From Kitasatospora phosalacinea (GTDB taxonomy: Bacteria; Actinomycetota; Actinomycetes; Streptomycetales; Streptomycetaceae), in the NCBI RefSeq assembly GCF_030268885.1, contig NZ_BSSA01000018.1:62001-126000 (forward strand): a DNA stretch of 64,000 nucleotides, written 5' to 3'. The notes beneath the pieces are model-generated. The model did not search any database. It was not told the origin of the DNA and saw nothing but the letters and a program-made list of their open reading frames with translations. The number at the start of each line of letters is the position of its first letter. The first letter of the stretch is position 1. Position numbers and translations under genes: made by a program. Below are positions 16,250-24,965 of the stretch, piece by piece.

Positions 16250-16367
16250 CCCCGCCGAACCCGTACCGGCTCAAGGGCGCGCCGGCACAGGGCTCCCACC
16301 CGTGGGGCCGTCCCGCCGACCACGTCGGACCGCCCCAGCACCGCCGCCCACCCAGGAGCTCCCCCTC

Positions 16368-17600
16368 ATGACCGCGCCCACCCCCCACCCGTCCACCCAG
16401 GGCCTCACCCCGTACCCCGTCGGGCTGCTGCTCGCGGGCCGCCGCGTCGTCGTGGTCGGCGGCGGACAGGTCGCCCAGCGCCGCCTGCCCGCGCTGATCG
16501 CCTCCGGCGCCGAGATCCACCTGATATCCCCGGCCACCACCCCCGCGGTCTCCGCGATGGCCGACGCCGGCGAGATCACCTGGCACCGGCGCCCGTACGC
16601 CGACGGCGACCTCGTCGACACCTGGTACGCCCTGGTCGCCACCGACGACCCGGCCGTCAACACCGCCGTCTCCGCCGAGGCCGAGCGCCTGCGCGTCTTC
16701 TGCTCCCGCAGCGACGACGCCTCCGCCGCCACCGCCTGGACGCCCGCCTCCGGCCACGACTCCGGCGCCACCGTCGCCGTCCTCACCGGCGACCCCCGGC
16801 ACTCCGCCGCGCTGCGCGACTCCATCGTGGCCGGGCTGCGCGACGGCTCCCTCGCCGCCCGCCAGTACCGCGCCCGCGACGCGGGCGTCGCCCTGGTCGG
16901 CGGCGGGCCCGGCGACCCCGACCTGATCACCGTCCGCGGCCGCCGCCTGCTCGCCGACGCCGACGTGGTGGTCGCCGACCGCCTCGCCCCGCGCGAGCTG
17001 CTGGCCGAGCTGCCCCCGCACGTCGAGGTGATCGACGCCTCCAAGATCCCCTACGGCCGCTACATGGCGCAGGAGGCGATCAACCGGACCCTGATCGAGC
17101 ACGCCAAGGCCGGCAAGTTCGTGGTCCGCCTCAAGGGCGGCGACCCGTACGTCTTCGGCCGCGGCGGCGAGGAACTGCTCGCCTGCGCCGAGGCGGGCGT
17201 CCCGGTCACGGTCGTCCCCGGCATCTCCTCCTCGATCAGCGTCCCCGCGGCCGCCGGGATCCCGGTCACCCACCGCGGCCTCACCCACGAGTTCACCGTC
17301 ATCTCCGGCCACGTCGGCCCCGGCGACCGCTCCCTCACCAACTGGGCCGCCGTCGCCGGGATGACCGGCACCCTGGTGCTGCTGATGGCCGTCGACAAGA
17401 TCGGCGCGATCGCCGCCGAACTCGTCGCCCACGGCCGCGACGCGGACACCCCCGTCGCCGTCGTCCAGGAGGGCACCACCGCCACCCAGCGCCGCGTCGA
17501 CGCCACCCTCGCCACCATCGCCGAGACCGTCACCGCGGAGGGGATCAAGCCCCCGGCGGTCATCGTGATCGGCGACGTGGTCAACGTCCTCAACCCCTGA
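16368..17600 (+). CDS. cobA: Uroporphyrinogen-III C-methyltransferase with precorrin-2 dehydrogenase domain
   Basis: A 410-residue CysG-like enzyme at the siroheme/B12 branch point. The N-terminal NAD-binding domain has GRRVVVVGGGQVAQRRLPAL near residue 24 and resembles the precorrin-2 dehydrogenase part of CysG. The C-terminal methylase (about 165-405) has VALVGGGPGDPDLITVRG, RLKGGDPYVFGRGGEE and VVPGISSSISVPAAAGIPVTHRG, the SAM and uroporphyrinogen-III sites of SUMT. GGAG at 16355-16358 sets the ATG. It could be named cysG or cobA. Its place after cobL and bluB-cobT favours supply of precorrin-2 for cobalamin, but siroheme for sulfite and nitrite reductases is equally possible. Confidence 0.9.
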   Translation: MTAPTPHPSTQGLTPYPVGLLLAGRRVVVVGGGQVAQRRLPALIASGAEIHLISPATTPAVSAMADAGEITWHRRPYADGDLVDTWYALVATDDPAVNTAVSAEAERLRVFCSRSDDASAATAWTPASGHDSGATVAVLTGDPRHSAALRDSIVAGLRDGSLAARQYRARDAGVALVGGGPGDPDLITVRGRRLLADADVVVADRLAPRELLAELPPHVEVIDASKIPYGRYMAQEAINRTLIEHAKAGKFVVRLKGGDPYVFGRGGEELLACAEAGVPVTVVPGISSSISVPAAAGIPVTHRGLTHEFTVISGHVGPGDRSLTNWAAVAGMTGTLVLLMAVDKIGAIAAELVAHGRDADTPVAVVQEGTTATQRRVDATLATIAETVTAEGIKPPAVIVIGDVVNVLNP

Positions 17601-17643
17601 GGCGGGCGGCTCGGACCCGGCCCCGACGTGCGAAAATCGTCCG

Positions 17644-18447
17644 GTGTCCGAGCCTCTCACCGTCACCGACGCCGCCGACCCCCGGCTGAGCGACTACACC
17701 GACCTGACCGACGTCGAACTGCGGCGCCGCCGGGAGCCCGCCGAGGGGCTGTTCATCGCGGAGGGGGAGAAGGTGATCCGGCGGGCGCTGGCCGCCGGGT
17801 TCCGGATGCGCTCGATGCTGCTGACGGCCAAGTGGCTGGGCGTGATGGCGGACGTGATCGCGGACGCCGACGCGCCCGTCCACCTGGTCGAGCCCGCGCT
17901 CGCCGAACGGGTCACCGGCTACCACGTGCACCGCGGCGCGCTCGCCTCGATGGAGCGCAAGCCGCTGCCCGCCGCGTCCGAGGTGCTCGCCGGGGCCCGC
18001 CGGGTGGCCGTCCTGGAGGGGCTGGTCGACCACACCAACCTGGGGGCGATCTTCCGTTCCGCGGCCGCCCTCGGGATGGACGCGGTACTGCTCTCCCCGG
18101 ACTGCGCGGACCCGCTGTACCGGCGGGCCGTCAAGACCTCGATGGGCGCGGTGTTCTCGGTGCCGTACGCCCGGCTCGACCCGTGGCCGGACGCGCTCGA
18201 CGCCGTCCGGGAGGCCGGGTTCGAGCTGCTGGCGTTGACGCCCTCCGGCGCGGAGGACTTCACCGGGGCCCGCCCGCACCTGCTGCCCAAGGCCGCGCTG
18301 ATGCTCGGCGCCGAGGGCGACGGCCTGACCCCGAAGGCGCTGGCCGCCGCCGACCAGCGGGTGCGCATCCCGATGGCGCACGGCATCGACTCGCTGAACG
18401 TCGGCGCGGCCGCCGCGATCGCCTTCTACGCCGTCAACCACGGCTGA
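17644..18447 (+). CDS. TrmH/SpoU-family RNA 2'-O-methyltransferase
   Basis: A 267-residue SPOUT methyltransferase expected to 2'-O-methylate ribose in rRNA or tRNA with SAM. An N-terminal substrate-binding domain (1 to about 110, including EGLFIAEGEKVIRRAL) precedes the knotted domain with motif 1 LVDHTNLGAIFRSAAALG near 135, motif 2 LMLGAEGDGL near 218 and motif 3 IPMAHGIDSLNVGAAAAIAFY near 240. The GTG start has no Shine-Dalgarno. GAAAAT at 17632-17637 ends 6 bases before it, so the mRNA may be leaderless. Its target RNA is not predictable. It converges on the next gene with a 16-base gap. Confidence 0.88.
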   Translation: MSEPLTVTDAADPRLSDYTDLTDVELRRRREPAEGLFIAEGEKVIRRALAAGFRMRSMLLTAKWLGVMADVIADADAPVHLVEPALAERVTGYHVHRGALASMERKPLPAASEVLAGARRVAVLEGLVDHTNLGAIFRSAAALGMDAVLLSPDCADPLYRRAVKTSMGAVFSVPYARLDPWPDALDAVREAGFELLALTPSGAEDFTGARPHLLPKAALMLGAEGDGLTPKALAAADQRVRIPMAHGIDSLNVGAAAAIAFYAVNHG

Positions 18448-18463
18448 CGGCCGGGCCTCGCGC

Positions 18464-18901
18464 TCAGAGGCCGGTGAACGCCGCCGCGTCCGCGTCGTCC
18501 AGCACGAAACCGTTGTCGAACCGGACCCGCACCGAACTGCGCGGCCCCTGCGCGCGGAACTCCCGCCAGTGCGGCTCCAGTTCGGCCAGCTGCGCCTCCA
18601 GGCGGCGCAGGCTCTCCGCGGGCATGGTGTGCCCGTAGTCCTCGAACAGGGCCCGCAACCGCTCGTACTCGCGGGCCTCCTCGGGCGGCGGCAGCTCCCC
18701 GGTGACCCGGACCACGGTGCCCTCGACGCCCGCGCCCAGCAGCAGGAAGCCGACCGGCGGGCCGTCCTCCCCGGCGGACGCCCCGCCCAGCGCCAGGTCC
18801 TCGACCAGCCTGACGCGCTCTCCCTCCACCAGGGCCACCGCTCCCGCCACCTCTCCCGGATCGTTCCGCACCGCCGCCGGACCGGCGCACGACGGCACCA
18901 T
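18464..18901 (-). CDS. Conserved-looking hypothetical protein
   Basis: A frame of up to 145 residues that I do not recognise. It contains GERVRLVEDLALGG, the acidic stretch PPPEEAREYERLRALFEDYGH and a helical segment ESLRRLEAQLAELEPHWREF, then ends FDNGFVLDDADAAAFTGL. No signal peptide or membrane span is seen. The start is uncertain. ATG 18901 has a poor ribosome site, and GTG codons at residues 18 and 22 lie close behind GGGAG-like sequence and just before the better-structured part. It is divergent from the membrane protein at 18966 and convergent with the RNA methyltransferase gene. Confidence 0.6.
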   Translation of the reverse strand: MVPSCAGPAAVRNDPGEVAGAVALVEGERVRLVEDLALGGASAGEDGPPVGFLLLGAGVEGTVVRVTGELPPPEEAREYERLRALFEDYGHTMPAESLRRLEAQLAELEPHWREFRAQGPRSSVRVRFDNGFVLDDADAAAFTGL

Positions 18902-18965
18902 TATCCGGTGGGTGACGGGCCGTCGGACTTCCGCCCGCGCCGGACCCTCCGGTAAACAGTGCGGT

Positions 18966-19808
18966 GTGACCATCGCCCCGGGGCGCCCGTTCGTCGCCCC
19001 GCTCCGCCGCTTCGCCCGCCGCCCCGGCCACCGGGCCCCGCTCGCCGTGGCGGCCCTGCTCGCCCTGCTCCTGTGCGTGCCGCACGGCGTGGTGCACGAC
19101 GCCCTGGTGGTGGCGTTCGTCCTCGGCGGCTTCCTCTGGACCACCACGGACATCCTGTTCCCCCCGGGCGCCGTCGTGCTCCTGCTGATCGTGGGCCCAC
19201 CGGCCGCGCTGCTGGCGGTCCGCCACCGCAAGCGCCTCAAGCTCCCCGCCCGCCCCGGCAACAGCGCCCTGCTCTGCTGCGCCCTCGGCGTCACGGCCCT
19301 CCTGCTGGGCGAGAGCGTCCCCGGCGGGGACTGCGGTCTGCTCGGCCTCGGCGCGTTCACCCTGCTCGCCCTCCCGGTCGGCTGGCTGCTCTGGCACCGG
19401 ACCCCCCTGGCCCGCCGGACCGCCACCGCCACCGCCACCGCCGCCCCCGGCCGCTTCGGCCGCTGCCGCTGGGCCGCCGCACCGCTGCTGCTCGCCACCG
19501 GCGCCCTGCTGATCCACTACGACGTCCCGGCCGACGCCCGCTTCGCCGCCACCCGCTCCGCCCTCACCACCCACGCCGAACACACCCTCGCCACCGGCAG
19601 CACCGCACCCGCCTGGGTGGCCGGCTACCACCTGGAGCAGACCCGACTCGTCGGCGGCGGCGTCACGTTCACCGTCGCGGGCACCGGCGTCTTCGCCCCG
19701 CACGGGTACGCGTACTTCCCGCACGGCACCCCCGCGGGCAAGTCCGCCGGGTACTACACCGAACTCGGCGGCGGCTGGTACAGCTGGTCGGGCCCCGACC
19801 ACTTCTGA
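18966..19808 (+). CDS. Multi-span membrane protein of unknown function
   Basis: A 280-residue protein not recognised by family. Five or six hydrophobic segments are seen, including LAVAALLALLLCVPHGVV, PPGAVVLLLIVGPPAALLAV, LLGLGAFTLLALPVGWLLW and AAAPLLLATGALLIHY. A C-terminal soluble part of about 85 residues begins VPADARFAATRS and is rich in Gly, His and Tyr (FAPHGYAYFPHGTPAGK, GGGWYSWSG). That tail probably lies outside the membrane. The GTG at 18966 follows TAAACA (18953-18958) by 7 bases without a ribosome site, consistent with a leaderless message. The frame is open upstream but that part overlaps the divergent neighbour. Confidence 0.6.
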   Translation: MTIAPGRPFVAPLRRFARRPGHRAPLAVAALLALLLCVPHGVVHDALVVAFVLGGFLWTTTDILFPPGAVVLLLIVGPPAALLAVRHRKRLKLPARPGNSALLCCALGVTALLLGESVPGGDCGLLGLGAFTLLALPVGWLLWHRTPLARRTATATATAAPGRFGRCRWAAAPLLLATGALLIHYDVPADARFAATRSALTTHAEHTLATGSTAPAWVAGYHLEQTRLVGGGVTFTVAGTGVFAPHGYAYFPHGTPAGKSAGYYTELGGGWYSWSGPDHF

Positions 19809-19820
19809 ACGTCCGGCCCC

Positions 19821-20387
19821 TCACGCCGCCCGGCGCGCCGCCGGGGGCCGGATCGGCTGCGGCGCGGGCCGCCGCGGGTCGTGGTGCCGACGGCCGGTGA
19901 GGTCACCGACCCGCAGCACCGCGTCCGGCGCCGGGGGAGCGGGCCACAGCGTCAACCGGTGCTCCTCCACCGGGCGGGCCGCGGTGTCCGCCTCCCGCCC
20001 GCGGTCCCGGCCGCGGGTCTGCACCCGCACCCGGTACCAGCCCGGCCCGGCGTGCGCGAGGTTCCCCGGCCCGTCGACGTCCACCCCGTCCCAGGCGCGC
20101 AGCCGCAGCTCACCGCTGCTGTGCAGCGACAGCTCCACCACGCTCTCCCACTCCGGCCCCGGCTCCGGCGGCCGCTGCGCGCAGCGCCCCACCCCCAGCC
20201 GGATCAGCCCCGTGTGCGTGCCGCACAGCACCGTCAGGTGGTCCGGGCAGCCCGCGGCCACCCCGTTCCCGTGGAACAGCCGGTCCAGCGCGTGCGCGTC
20301 CCAGCCGTCCGGCAGCTCCGGCCCGTACAGGAAGTACTGGCAGTACGCGACGTGCATCGCGTCCGTCGTCCACATCATGCCGTCCAT
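19821..20387 (-). CDS. Hypothetical protein
   Basis: A 188-residue frame that I cannot assign. The N terminus MWTTDAMHVAYCQYFLYG and the LTVLCGTHTGLIRLGVG segment look like a folded domain. The middle (VELSLHSSGELRLRAWDGVD, GWYRVRVQTRGRD) suggests beta-strands, and the last 30 residues are Pro/Arg-rich and probably disordered. There is no signal peptide. Start alternatives are ATG codons at residues 1, 4 and 5, and none has a good ribosome site. It is convergent with the membrane protein (12-base gap) and divergent from the GNAT gene at 20451. Confidence 0.55.
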   Translation of the reverse strand: MDGMMWTTDAMHVAYCQYFLYGPELPDGWDAHALDRLFHGNGVAAGCPDHLTVLCGTHTGLIRLGVGRCAQRPPEPGPEWESVVELSLHSSGELRLRAWDGVDVDGPGNLAHAGPGWYRVRVQTRGRDRGREADTAARPVEEHRLTLWPAPPAPDAVLRVGDLTGRRHHDPRRPAPQPIRPPAARRAA

Positions 20388-20450
20388 GCTGCCGCCCCGT
20401 ACTGACAAGCCGTCACCGGCGCCCGGGCACCCTCCGGTAGCCTCCCGCCC

Positions 20451-21014
20451 ATGCCGACCGCGCCGACACCCGTCGTCCTGGAGGGCCGCCGGGTGCGGCT
20501 CGAACCGCTCACCCCCGCGCACGTCCCCGCGCTGTTCGCCGCCGGGGGCCGCGACGAGGAGGTCTGGCGCCACCTCAGCGCCCCCACCCCGCACACCGAG
20601 GACGAGCTGCACGCCGTCGTCGCCGCCCGCCTCGCCGACGCCGCCCGCGGCCACCGCCTCCCGCTGGCCGTCCTCGACCGCGCGATCAGCGCCGCGATCG
20701 GCACCACCAACCTGCACGGCTGGGACGTCCGCACCGGCCGGATCGAGATCGGCGGCAGCTGGCTCGGCCGCCGCTGGTGGCGCACCGGCGCCAACCGCGA
20801 GGCCAAGCTCCTGCTGCTGTCCCACGCCTTCGACACCCTCGGCTTCACCGAGGTCCGCTGGCGCGTCGACGCCGCCAACACCCGCTCCCGCGAAGCCGTC
20901 ACCCGCCTCGGCGCCCGCCCCGCCGACCCCGACGCCCCGCCGCACGGCCTGCTCCACTACACGATGACCGCCACCGACTGGCCCGCCGCCCGCGCCCGCC
21001 TCACCACCCGCTGA
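20451..21014 (+). CDS. GNAT N-acetyltransferase, RimJ/RimL type
   Basis: A 187-residue acetyltransferase_3-type protein. LEGRRVRLEPLTPAH opens the fold, IGGSWLGRRWWRTGANREAKLLLLSHAF (about 103-130) occupies the acetyl-CoA region, and EVRWRVDAANTRSREAVTRLGAR near 142 matches the N-x-x-S-x-x-x-x-x-x-x-G helix of RimL relatives. TAGCCT at 20438-20443 ends 7 bases before the ATG and no Shine-Dalgarno is present, so a leaderless mRNA is likely. The LRV-repeat gene follows after 15 bases and may be cotranscribed. Confidence 0.85.
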   Translation: MPTAPTPVVLEGRRVRLEPLTPAHVPALFAAGGRDEEVWRHLSAPTPHTEDELHAVVAARLADAARGHRLPLAVLDRAISAAIGTTNLHGWDVRTGRIEIGGSWLGRRWWRTGANREAKLLLLSHAFDTLGFTEVRWRVDAANTRSREAVTRLGARPADPDAPPHGLLHYTMTATDWPAARARLTTR

Positions 21015-21029
21015 AGGGGAGCCGCCCGC

Positions 21030-22466
21030 ATGCCCGACGTTCCGTACGACTTCCTGGGCGGCCTGGCCGAGAACCCGGTCCTGCCCGCCGACCTGGTCGA
21101 CCGCCTGGTCGCCGCCCCGCACCGCTCCTACACGCTCGCCAAGCGTCCCGACCTGACCGAAGCCCAACTCGACGTGCTGATCGCCCGCAACGCGCACGCC
21201 GTCGCCCTCAACCGCCACCTGCCGCCGCAGGTGCGCCGCCGCCTTGCCGCCCACCCCGACCCGTCCGTCCGGACCGCCCTGATCGTCTCCGCCACCGACT
21301 CCGACGAGGACCGCGAGCTGTTCGAACGCTTCGCCACCGACCCGGCGCCCGAGGTGCGCAAGCAACTCGCCGAGTCCGACCGCACCCCCGCCGACCTGCG
21401 CACCCGCCTCGCCCACGACCCCGACCCGGAGGTCCGCGCCACCCTCGCCCAGTGGTGGACCACCGCCCCCGAGCCCGTCCGCCGCGCCCTGCTCACCGAC
21501 CCCGAGGACAGCGTCCGCGCCGCCGCCTGCGCCACCTACTTCCCCCGCCTGCCGCACCCCGTCCCGCCCGCCGACCTCCTCCCCGCCCTGCTCGCCGACC
21601 CGCTCACCCGGGCCGGCGCCGCCGTGCACTGCGACCCGGCCAGCACCGACCTCGAACGCCTCGCCGCCGACCCCGACCCGGAGGTCCGCCGCGCCCTCGC
21701 CGCCCACCCCGGCCTGCCCGCCCACCTGCGCGCCCGCCTCGCCGCCGACCCCCGGGCCCGGATCCGCCTCACCGTCCTGGCCCGCCCCGACACCCCCGCC
21801 GCCGAGCGCGCCGCCCTGCACGCCTCGGTCACCGGCCCGTTCGAACCGCCGGGCGCGGACGTGGACGAGGAGACCGCCATCGAGCTGGAGATCGACCACA
21901 TCGGGGCCGGCATCGAGCTCTGGATGCTCCAGCTGCCCTGGGTCACCGCCGATCCGCTGCCGCACCTCGACTCGCCGTACCCGGTCTTCCGCCGCGCCGC
22001 CGCCGCCTCGCCCGACCTGCCCGCCGAGGCCCGGGCCCGGCTGCTGGCCGACCCCGACAACGAGGTCGCGCTCGCCGCCGCCCGCAGCAGCCCCGACCCG
22101 ATCGACCCGGTCACCGCCGAACGCCTCGACCGCGAGCACCGCCCCGCCAAGCGGATGCGCTGGCGCCCCGCCGACGCGTTCCCGCTGCCCGTCGAGACCC
22201 TCCGCCGCCTCGCCGACGACCCCGTGCCCCGGATGCGGCTGCTCGCCCTGCGCGACCCCGACCTGCCCGCCCACCTGCTGGAACGCCTCGCCACCGACCC
22301 CGAGGACCACGTCCGCGCCGCCGCCGCGAGCCACCCCGCCCACACCCCGGCCACCCTGCGGGCCCTGCTCGACGACCCGTCCCCGTCCGTCCAGCGCGCC
22401 GCCGCCGCCAATCCGGCCCTGCCGGCCGAGGAGATCCGCGCCCGCCTGGACGCCGCCGGGCTGTGA
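21030..22466 (+). CDS. LRV (leucine-rich repeat variant) solenoid protein
   Basis: A 478-residue protein built almost wholly of repeats of about 24 residues with the pattern LADDPxPxVRxALAxxPxLPxxLLxRL. Examples are LRTRLAHDPDPEVRATLA, LERLAADPDPEVRRALAAHPGLP and LRALLDDPSPSVQRAAAANPALP. This is the LRV/HEAT-like alpha-solenoid architecture, usually a protein-binding scaffold. A spacer at about 270-310 (ADVDEETAIELEIDHIGAGIELWMLQLPW) breaks the array. No signal peptide or membrane span is seen. GAAGGGGAG at 21013-21021 is its ribosome site and overlaps the GNAT stop. The partner is unknown. It faces the Ser/Thr kinase gene tail to tail, 18 bases apart. Confidence 0.8.
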   Translation: MPDVPYDFLGGLAENPVLPADLVDRLVAAPHRSYTLAKRPDLTEAQLDVLIARNAHAVALNRHLPPQVRRRLAAHPDPSVRTALIVSATDSDEDRELFERFATDPAPEVRKQLAESDRTPADLRTRLAHDPDPEVRATLAQWWTTAPEPVRRALLTDPEDSVRAAACATYFPRLPHPVPPADLLPALLADPLTRAGAAVHCDPASTDLERLAADPDPEVRRALAAHPGLPAHLRARLAADPRARIRLTVLARPDTPAAERAALHASVTGPFEPPGADVDEETAIELEIDHIGAGIELWMLQLPWVTADPLPHLDSPYPVFRRAAAASPDLPAEARARLLADPDNEVALAAARSSPDPIDPVTAERLDREHRPAKRMRWRPADAFPLPVETLRRLADDPVPRMRLLALRDPDLPAHLLERLATDPEDHVRAAAASHPAHTPATLRALLDDPSPSVQRAAAANPALPAEEIRARLDAAGL

Positions 22467-22484
22467 ACCCGGGCCGGAGGTAGC

Positions 22485-24386
22485 TCAGCCCGCCGCCCCC
22501 GAGACGCCCGAGCCCGGCCAGGACTCCTCCAGCCCGCCGTCCGCCCGGACGGTGTACCGGGTGGAGGAGACCGCGCCCGTCCGGTCCACCCGCTCCTCGC
22601 GGATCAGCGCGCCGTTCTCCACCCGCCACACTGCGCCCGCCTCCGGGTTCGCCGCCGAGGCCCGGTCCGCGAGCAGCACGGGGGCACCGCCCGTGAAGCC
22701 GTACAGCTGGACCAGGTCGACCGGCACCGCGCCCTCCAGGCGGCGCAGCACCACCAGGGTGGCCTGCGCGTCCCGGTAGCGGGCGGGCAGCACCGCGGAG
22801 AGCGAGACCGGCGGCCCGCCGCCCTCGGCGGAGTGCCCGTCGCGCAGCCGGATCGCCGGGCCGCCGGACGGGTCGGGGTAGCTGAGGTTGGGCCAGTCGA
22901 CCTGCGGCGGGGTGCCGAAGGACGGGGCCAGCCCGATGCCGCCGTGCCCGGCAGCGTTCGCGGCGTCCACCGACAGCGTCGTCCCGCCGACCGGCTCGAC
23001 CGGCGCGGTCGCGACCCCGGCGGGCTGCGGGCCCAGGCCCTGCGCGTCGCGGTTCTCGCAGCCCTGCGCGACGGCGATGGCCAGCGCCACGCCCAGGGTG
23101 ACCGTCACGAACACCACCAGCCGCTGCCGCAGCAGCCGCTGCCGGGGCGTCGGCCGCCCGCCCAGGGTGTGCGGGGCCCGCCCGGGCGGGGGAGTGCGCT
23201 CCCGGCCGGGGAGCGGGGTGCGCTCCCGCCCGGCCGCGGGGCGCCGCTCCCGGACGGTGTCCCCGTCCCGGGCCGGACGCCGCACCCCGGGGCCGCCGGG
23301 ACGGCCCTCCGGCCGCACCGCGTCCTGCCGGGGCATCGCCGGGGCGGCCACCATCCGGCCCCCGGCCGCGCCCTCTGCCGCCGCCGGACGCCCGCCGACC
23401 GGCGCCCGCCCGCCCGCCGCGTCCGGCCGGGCACCGCCCGCCGCCGCGCCCCGCACCGCACCCGGCCGGGCACCGCCCGCCGCCCCGCGCGCCTCCTCGG
23501 CGGGCGCGGCCGCCGCCCGCGCCTCGTCCGCCCGCGCGGCCGTCGCGGCCCGCCCGGTCCGACCGCCGCCGCGCGCCGCGAGCTCGCTCAGCCGCTCGTG
23601 CAGCGCCGCCGCGGGCGGCCGCTCGGAGGGCTCCTTGGCCAGGCAGGCGCGCACCAGCGGCGCCAGCACCGGCGGGATGCCGGTCAGGTCCGGCTCCTCG
23701 TGCACCACCCGGTACAGCATCACCTCGGACGAGGCGCCCGACCCGAACGGCGACTCGCCGGTCAGCGCGAACGCCAGCGTCGCCCCGAACGCGAACACGT
23801 CGGTGGCGGGCGTGACGGCCGCGCCGCGCACCTGCTCGGGCGCCAGGAAGCCGGGCGAGCCGACCGCCGTACCGACGTGGGTGAGCGTGGAGGCGCCGCG
23901 CGACCAGGCGATGCCGAAGTCGATGATCCGCGGGCCCTTGGGGGAGAGCAGGATGTTCGACGGCTTCAGGTCCCGGTGCACCACCCCGGCCTCGTGCACC
24001 TTCACCAGGCCGTCGGCCAGCGCGGAACCGATCCGCGCCGCGTCCGGCCAGGCCAGCGGACCCTCCTCGGAGACCTGCTTGTACAGCGAGGGCCCGGGCA
24101 CGTACGCGGTCGCCAGCCAGGGCCGGTCCGCCTCGATGTCGGAGCCCACCACCCGGGCCGTGCAGCCGCCGCGGATCCGCGAGGCGGCGGCGATCTCCCG
24201 GGCGAACCGGGTGCGGAACTCGGCGTCCTCGGCCAGCTCGGCCCGGATCAGCTTCAGCGCGACGCGCTGCCCCTTGCGGTCGGAGCCGAGGAACACCACG
24301 CCCATCCCGCCGGCGCCCAGCCGCCGGTGCAGCCGGTACGGGCCGACGATGCGGGGGTCCTCACGCCTCAGCCGCATCATTGCCAT
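22485..24386 (-). CDS. Membrane-anchored Ser/Thr protein kinase (Hanks type)
   Basis: A 633-residue eukaryotic-like kinase. The glycine loop LGAGGMG is at 23-29, the catalytic Lys in VALKLI at 45, HRDLKPSN at 137-144, DFG at 156-158 and the activation-segment end FLAPEQ soon after, so all key residues are present. A Gly/Ala/Arg/Pro-rich juxtamembrane linker (about 275-420) leads to one membrane span, RLVVFVTVTLGVALAIAVAQG. An outer domain of about 190 residues follows, without PASTA repeats. The sensor ligand is unknown. Start is ambiguous among ATG codons at residues 1, 3 and 4, all with weak ribosome sites. Confidence 0.9.
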   Translation of the reverse strand: MAMMRLRREDPRIVGPYRLHRRLGAGGMGVVFLGSDRKGQRVALKLIRAELAEDAEFRTRFAREIAAASRIRGGCTARVVGSDIEADRPWLATAYVPGPSLYKQVSEEGPLAWPDAARIGSALADGLVKVHEAGVVHRDLKPSNILLSPKGPRIIDFGIAWSRGASTLTHVGTAVGSPGFLAPEQVRGAAVTPATDVFAFGATLAFALTGESPFGSGASSEVMLYRVVHEEPDLTGIPPVLAPLVRACLAKEPSERPPAAALHERLSELAARGGGRTGRAATAARADEARAAAAPAEEARGAAGGARPGAVRGAAAGGARPDAAGGRAPVGGRPAAAEGAAGGRMVAAPAMPRQDAVRPEGRPGGPGVRRPARDGDTVRERRPAAGRERTPLPGRERTPPPGRAPHTLGGRPTPRQRLLRQRLVVFVTVTLGVALAIAVAQGCENRDAQGLGPQPAGVATAPVEPVGGTTLSVDAANAAGHGGIGLAPSFGTPPQVDWPNLSYPDPSGGPAIRLRDGHSAEGGGPPVSLSAVLPARYRDAQATLVVLRRLEGAVPVDLVQLYGFTGGAPVLLADRASAANPEAGAVWRVENGALIREERVDRTGAVSSTRYTVRADGGLEESWPGSGVSGAAG

Positions 24387-24965
24387 CTGCCCGTACCCGT
24401 TTCCGTTCCGTCAGCCCGTGGAGTGAGGCCCCGTCGGATGTGGGGCATCGTCAGACAACTGTCTCGGGACAGCTTACGGACAGGTAGCGGCCCCGCGTCG
24501 ACACGCAACACGCGAACCGCCGGTCGGATTGTCGGACCGACACGCCGTCCGGGCCGTCCCGGCCACCCGACGCCCGCCCCCACCGGCGGCGATCCGCACC
24601 CGAACCGCCGTCCGACGCCCCCGACGCCCCGTCAGAACCCCGCTCCTCCCCGCCCCGCCCGCACCGGCCCCCGGCCCCACCCCGACCGCCTCCCGGGGAC
24701 GACCCCGAGGACCGTCTCGGGGTACCCGCGCCCCCGCCTCCGCCTCCAGGAGTACGCCGCCGCACCACGCCTCATCCCAGCGGAGGCGATCGGAACGGTA
24801 CGCGGGCATGACGACCCCCGACACCCCTCCCGCCTACCGTTGTCCACAGCGAGGGCGGCCCCGCTCGTCCCCCGAGAAGCCGCCCCCGCTGCAGACCGCA
24901 CGCACCACCCGTCCCACCCGACCGACCCAGTCCGCAGCACCAGCCCGGCAGGAGCCCCGCACACC
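24387..24965. other. Gene-poor interval upstream of the kinase
   Basis: I find no credible gene in these 579 bases. The sequence is C-rich with poor codon structure in all frames. An inverted repeat CTGTC-TCG-GGACAG occurs around 24460-24475 and could mark the divergent promoter region of the kinase. On the minus strand TAAGCT-like and TTGTCT-like hexamers occur nearby but with unconvincing spacing. Confidence 0.4.

Noticed and set aside
12181..16341. A 1386-codon open frame on the minus strand across bluB-cobT, and similar long antisense frames at 1976-4660, 37889-41587 and 45581-47518
   Set aside because: They lie exactly opposite strong, recognisable genes, have Arg/Gly/Val/Leu-rich low-complexity translations, no domains and no ribosome sites. 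They result from the G+C-rich third codon positions of the real genes.
24808..24965. Small frames starting at ATG 24808 upstream of the membrane peptide
   Set aside because: The translation is Pro/Thr/Arg-rich without structure and runs into the better-supported frame at 24966 in another phase.
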